A model generated the notes under the pieces. The model ran no database searches, was not told the origin of the DNA, and was given only the letters and a program-made list of their open reading frames with translations. From assembly GCA_029204225.1 (NCBI GenBank), contig CM055100.1, forward strand, positions 63,905,067-63,969,066: a stretch of DNA of 64,000 bases, given 5' to 3'. A program made the position numbers and the translations under genes. This DNA comes from Diphasiastrum complanatum. Taxonomy: Eukaryota > Streptophyta > Lycopodiopsida > Lycopodiales > Lycopodiaceae. Shown one piece after another: positions 58,563 through 64,000 of the stretch. Position 1 is the stretch's first letter. Each line of letters opens with the position of its first letter.

Positions 58563-58735
58563 TGACCTTTCTTTGAAGGTATGTGCAGGTACTCACAAAA
58601 GTGCCTGAAGAACGAGAACAAGAATAAGAAGCCTTCTAGGCTTAAGGAATGACCTTTCTTTGAAGGTATGTGCAGGTACTTATGAAAGTGCCTAAAGGAC
58701 AAGAACATGAACAAAAAGCTTTCTAAGCTTAAGAC
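58563..58735. repeat. Two-unit tandem repeat, period 87 bp
   Basis: TGACCTTTCTTTGAAGGTAT starts at 58563 and again at 58650; both units continue with GTGCAGGTACT, AAGTGCCT and CTTCTAGGCTTAAG-like sequence. Confidence 0.85.
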
Positions 58736-58862
58736 TGTTAACAAAGAAGGCTCATAGGAGTCTATAAAGAAAGCTTATCTCTAAGTCTATAATGAAGGCT
58801 TAGAGGAGTCTATAAAGATCGGGACTAGGCCAAGGGACTAATCACCCTATGGACCTTTTCCA

Positions 58863-58948
58863 CCATGATTGAGAATGGGCAACCTCTAGAAAAAAGTGCC
58901 AATAACCATGATTGAGGATGGGCAACCTCTAGAAAAAAGTGCCAATGA
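58863..58948. repeat. Two-unit tandem repeat, period 43 bp
   Basis: CCATGATTGAGAATGGGCAA (58863) and CCATGATTGAGGATGGGCAA (58906) are adjacent, near-identical units. Confidence 0.9.
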
Positions 58949-60325
58949 ATTGAATGACTATGATGCAAAATACGATGGGCATATACTTTGGCTTCTTCCG
59001 TAGTAAATTTTTTTTGCACTTGGGGTGAATTCCCAAGTTGTGAGAATGAAAATCCATACGTGAATTGAGGCCAAGTCTAAACCTTGTGCCACCTACCTTG
59101 CCACATGGCTTCTAGGCTATTTTACACCTAGAATGGGGCGCCCTCCTACACTCTTACTTCGCCATCCAACTCATCCTAACAACTCTCACACGCTCATACA
59201 CCTCACCCATTCACTCTCTCTAACTAATACACCTCACCCATGCACTCCACTTCATCTTTAGTCCAATTGGAGTCTTCCCCACAGCTCATGCACTTGTACT
59301 TGACACCTCACTCACTTTGGAATGCTTCTCCACTCTCTACATAAGTGGAAATGCACCTCCTACCAGGAGGATGCCATCATTTTGCATCCTAGCTCTTTCC
59401 TTTTGTTTGTTTTTGTATACAGGTGCTTTGGAGAAGAAGTTTGAAGCTTTGGCTTAAGGAGGTTATGCCAAATTTTGGATTAGACGCTTTGGAATCTCAA
59501 ATCCTCTTGGATCTCTCACTTTCTCTCTCTCTCTCTCCCCCTTCTCTTCTCACTATCCATCTACACCATATCTCCATTTTTAGAGTAACTACACCATAAA
59601 CTAAACTTGGCTATTCCTCTAACTCGGCCCACTACTACCAAAAATCCAGCAACTCAATTATTATGAAACAAAGCTCTTTCTCCCCCAAACTCGGCCTTCC
59701 ATAGGTCAAAGAACTATACATAATGATCTTATGATCTTGATTCATGATTTCCACTACCAAACACCCCAAAACTGGATGCATGCATGCATTATGTCCTTCG
59801 AAACTTTTGCATGTGCGCATTGCTCTAATGTTTGCCTTTGCATGTAACTGTAGTTTGTTTATTTCCAGTTGCATGTCACGTTTCTAGACTTCTTCATCAT
59901 TGCATGTCGAAAGAATGAAGTTTTATAAGGAAAATCCTATACTTCTGATAAGCTAGATTTGGAAACAAGTCCATTGAAGGGAACCAGGTTCATGTTCCAC
60001 TTCCCCATCTTGACCCCTCAGTGCTTTTGCTGCATGTGAATGAATGATTCATTGTTTTTCAAGTCTAGGTTTGTTTTCATTCTAGATGATTCAAGACGTA
60101 TTCTATGTAAAAGTAAAGTTAGTAAGTTCAAGATCTTAAAGATTGTAGGTAACCCTCCCTTGAGATTCACAAAACGTGCTTTTGTTTTTTTTTTGTGGGC
60201 AATATGGGTATCAGATTAAAGCTCTGATCAAGGGCATTGCATCTATAGGTTGCCATGTGTTTTGGTCACAGTCGGGTTTGTCACAGCATGGTTTAAACCA
60301 ATTTTAGGGCAAAAAATACATATAA

Positions 60326-60513
60326 TATGATTTTTTTTAGCACGTTTCTGGGCCCAGAAACGACGCGTTTCTAGAAACGTTTTTGCCCATATAGTATGAT
60401 GTTTTTTAGCACGTTTCTGGGCCCAAAAACGACGCATTTCTAGAAACGTTTTTCCCCAGAAATTTCTAGAAACGTTTTTGCCCAGAATCGCGTTTCTGGG
60501 CAACTATGATATA

Positions 60514-60554
<41 letters not shown>

Positions 60555-60605
60555 TAGTTGCACCACGTTTCTAAAAACGCATTTCTAAAACGCGTTTCTG
60601 GAATT
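60326..60605. repeat. Palindrome cluster built on CGTTTCT/AGAAACG
   Basis: A unit of 69 bp (TATGAT...TTTAGCACGTTTCTGGGCC) starts at 60326 and 60395. Unit 1 contains a perfect 20-bp palindrome (60343-60362, centre GGGCCC) and a perfect 14-bp palindrome (60366-60379, centre CTAG). CGTTTCT or its complement recurs through 60600. An AT array (about 60510-60552) is enclosed by perfect 11-bp arms GCAACTATGAT (60500-60510) and ATCATAGTTGC (60551-60561). Confidence 0.85.
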
Positions 60606-62083
<1,478 letters not shown>

Positions 62084-62243
62084 TTGCATGGAGCAAACCA
62101 TTTTTGACTAACCATTCAAACTTCACAGAGCTAACCATTTGTAAGCAACCACGATAAATTAGCCATGACACAAATAGACTGTAAAAAAATATATACATCT
62201 CATCTGATGCCACTGTACATGATGCTAAAATGTGTATCGGTAT

Positions 62244-64000
62244 CTACAAGTCTGCACTAAACAAATCATCCCTCTGCGTGCCAGATGCATCTGCAGGGGT
62301 GTCAAATACAAAGTCTGGCTGGGAGTCTGGAGGCATCTGGGACTCCTCTAAGTCTGGGCCAACGCCTGCCAAGAGACGACTAGAAGAATCATCAGTGCGT
62401 CCCCTCTTGGCTGGCCTGCCTCTGGGTCTGCCGGAAGGAACCCTCTGTGGTACACCTCCTGCCTAGGGGCCTCCCTCTGCCACGGGGGGGTCTCTGGGAG
62501 GAACTGCCTGCCTGTGAAGCTCTGAGTCGTCTCTGCGCTATATGTCTCTGGGCAGCAGCCTCTGTCTCCCTCGCAAACTCTGACCAGCCATCATCTGAAA
62601 GGGGGCGTGATGCGGGGGTACTGGGTGGGGCACGTGGACCATCCCCTGCTAGGTCGACCGTCTCGTCTTAATCATATGTGGGCTCATCATCAGAGGAGGG
62701 CAATGGAACGTCAGCAGGGAGGGTGGTGGTCTCATCGGCATCGGCATCATCCTCGGGATCACCCCGCAGAGCACGCCGAACAGCATCGTCCGGATCAACC
62801 TCTGGCTCGTAATCTGCCGCTGCAACCAGGCACTCATCGGGATTGACCTGCACAAGTCAATCATTCGTGAGAATAACCGAAGCAACCGTGAGGGCATTAA
62901 ACTGAATGTCTCAAACCAATACGAAAGCAAAACGACAGAGCAACGAAATATACCTGCAGCAGTAGGGCGTGTGCACCTCCTGCCCTCATGCTCTCCGTGA
63001 TGCATCAAACCACTCTGGTGTTGGTGTTGCAGTACACAGGTCATTGCACCGCTCCGTTGTCAAATGGTTCCGCTTGTTCGTGTGAACAAGGCTGAACGCT
63101 GACCAGTTCCGCTCGCACACGCAAGCAGAACAGTCTTGCATTAATTGGCAACAACTCGAGTGAGTACCGACCTTGTAGAAAAAATGCGAAAACTGGTTGG
63201 ATGAATGAGACAAGACAACGTACCTGTGAAAGGACTTGGAGCGCGAGCATCCTCAAGTCTGGCTGTCCGGCGCCGTAACTCTCCCACCATGATATAGGCA
63301 AGAGCATGTTCTCTCGAACACGTGCAAGGTCCTCGCCGAACAGCCCCAGAGAGTGCCTGCAGTTGAGCAACGATATGCTTGAGTACACTTGAGCCCGCGC
63401 AGGGAAATTGAACGAACGACAGCGTGCGATAGATCAAGAGTTTACCTGTAACCGAGCCTCTGCACCTCGAGCCTGCTGCGGAACCCAGTGTCGTTGCTGA
63501 GGAGGCGGATGTGTGCGAACCAGTCTGCACGCAGCTCTGCATCGCCGTACTGCCTCTCGCTCTGAAACAGTGGATGCAGTATGTGGGCAACACTGTGAAT
63601 GGGCCGGTGAAACTTATCCCATCGCCGCTGCCACAAGCGCCTGATAGGCTCCAACCTGTGGACGAAACCACGTGGAGGCAACAGTTACATGTCATCGTGT
63701 TGCGGCAGCAAGACAAAACAGAGTGCGAAATGGAAGTAAGGATGGTGAGACGAAAAAAAGTTATACCTGGCAGGGTCCAGCTCAAAACGCTGGAGAGACT
63801 CGCCTATGCGGTCCACGAACTCGTAAATGAGGCCCATCGTGCACCCCTCGCGATCAACGAGTCTCAAAACAGAGTAGATGGGGTGCATGACGTCCATGAG
63901 CTACTGCATATCCACCCAGAAAGGCTCCATGAATAAGATCTCGTGGAAGGCCAAGCCCTCTGGGGTCGTGGACAGGTCCATGGCGGTGAACTCTGCCGAA
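62244..64000 (-). pseudogene. hAT transposase C-terminal half, multi-exon pseudogene with AT-hook tail
   Basis: Exons on the minus strand: window edge-63767 (FMEPFWVDMQ, in-frame TAG, LMDVMHPIYSVLRLVDREGC), 63655-63446 (LWQRRWDKFHRPIHSVAHIL), 63356-63224 (LGLFGEDLARVRENMLLPIS, WWESYGAGQPDLRMLA, ending LSQ), about 63135-62954 (CERNWSAFSLVHTNKRNHL, the hAT dimerisation core; a one-base loss then shifts LVYCNTNTRVV out of frame), 62847-62244 (VNPDE, acidic stretch, TAA at 62668, then RGRGRP and, after another frameshift, GRPRGRPAKRGR at 62432-62397). Most introns are short GT-AG introns; the acceptor of exon 4 has probably mutated (TGCAA|GAC). The two stops, frameshifts and lost splice site mean no transposase is made. 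The N-terminal half lies outside the window. Confidence 0.8.

Larger units (their letters stand above)
58006..60300. other. Unassigned region upstream of the recovered hydroxylase exons
   Basis: The missing 5' exons of the hydroxylase gene should lie in this direction, but no segment could be matched to the expected N-terminal region. It contains the tandem repeats at 58563-58735 and 58863-58948 and a short CT run at 59522-59537. Confidence 0.45.

Noticed and set aside
63000-64000. Plus-strand frame 63511-63936 and the long minus-strand frame 63141-63785 as genes
   Set aside because: They cross hAT exon-intron borders in the wrong frames; the conserved hAT blocks lie in other frames.

Overview
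The window looks like nuclear DNA of a land plant with a repeat-rich genome. The evidence is two host genes with plant-type structure (a LEA-like/TMEM205 fusion and a PKHD-type 2-oxoglutarate/Fe(II) hydroxylase with very long introns), many Ty1/copia LTR elements primed by initiator tRNA-Met, hAT and gypsy relics, and two copies of the plant telomere word TTTAGGG. The exact lineage cannot be read from the sequence. The long introns and stacked insertions suggest a large genome.

Layout. 1-1549: 3' part of the LEA/TMEM205 gene (+). 1550-4428: intergenic DNA with a 79-bp tandem repeat, a GC-rich patch with hairpins, a tRNA-like SINE candidate and an AT-rich fragment resembling a LINE endonuclease. 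4424-13217: copia family A arranged LTR-internal-LTR-internal-LTR (+), the second internal region reduced by a deletion. 13471-13690: a doubled tRNA-like repeat, then a long CT microsatellite. 14501-23834: copia element B (-), carrying truncated copia element C (+) in its 3' end. 23835-28526: unassigned DNA, a relic of an unrecognised protein and a 2-kb stretch built from GGTACT-containing repeats. 28527-37456: a second family A copy, D (-), again with its LTR flanked by internal sequence on both sides, pierced by a probable solo LTR (F), a fragment of another LTR element and copia element E. 37457-41931: no gene seen. 41932-58005: PKHD-type hydroxylase (-), seven exons recovered, with a gypsy integrase relic, a LINE-tail relic and a hAT relic in an 8.4-kb intron. 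58006-62243: intergenic DNA with short tandem repeats, a cluster of perfect palindromes and a 382-bp CT array. 62244-64000: a multi-exon hAT transposase pseudogene (-) with AT-hook motifs in its tail, running off the window.

Only the two host genes look functional. Every transposon-encoded frame carries stops, frameshifts, deletions or altered catalytic residues. The most interesting observations are the twice-seen tandem LTR architecture of family A, its family-wide DSE (instead of DSG) protease motif, two related hAT loci that differ by one intron, the GGTACT repeat field, and the palindrome cluster near 60.4 kb. I found no evidence for a novel multi-gene system.
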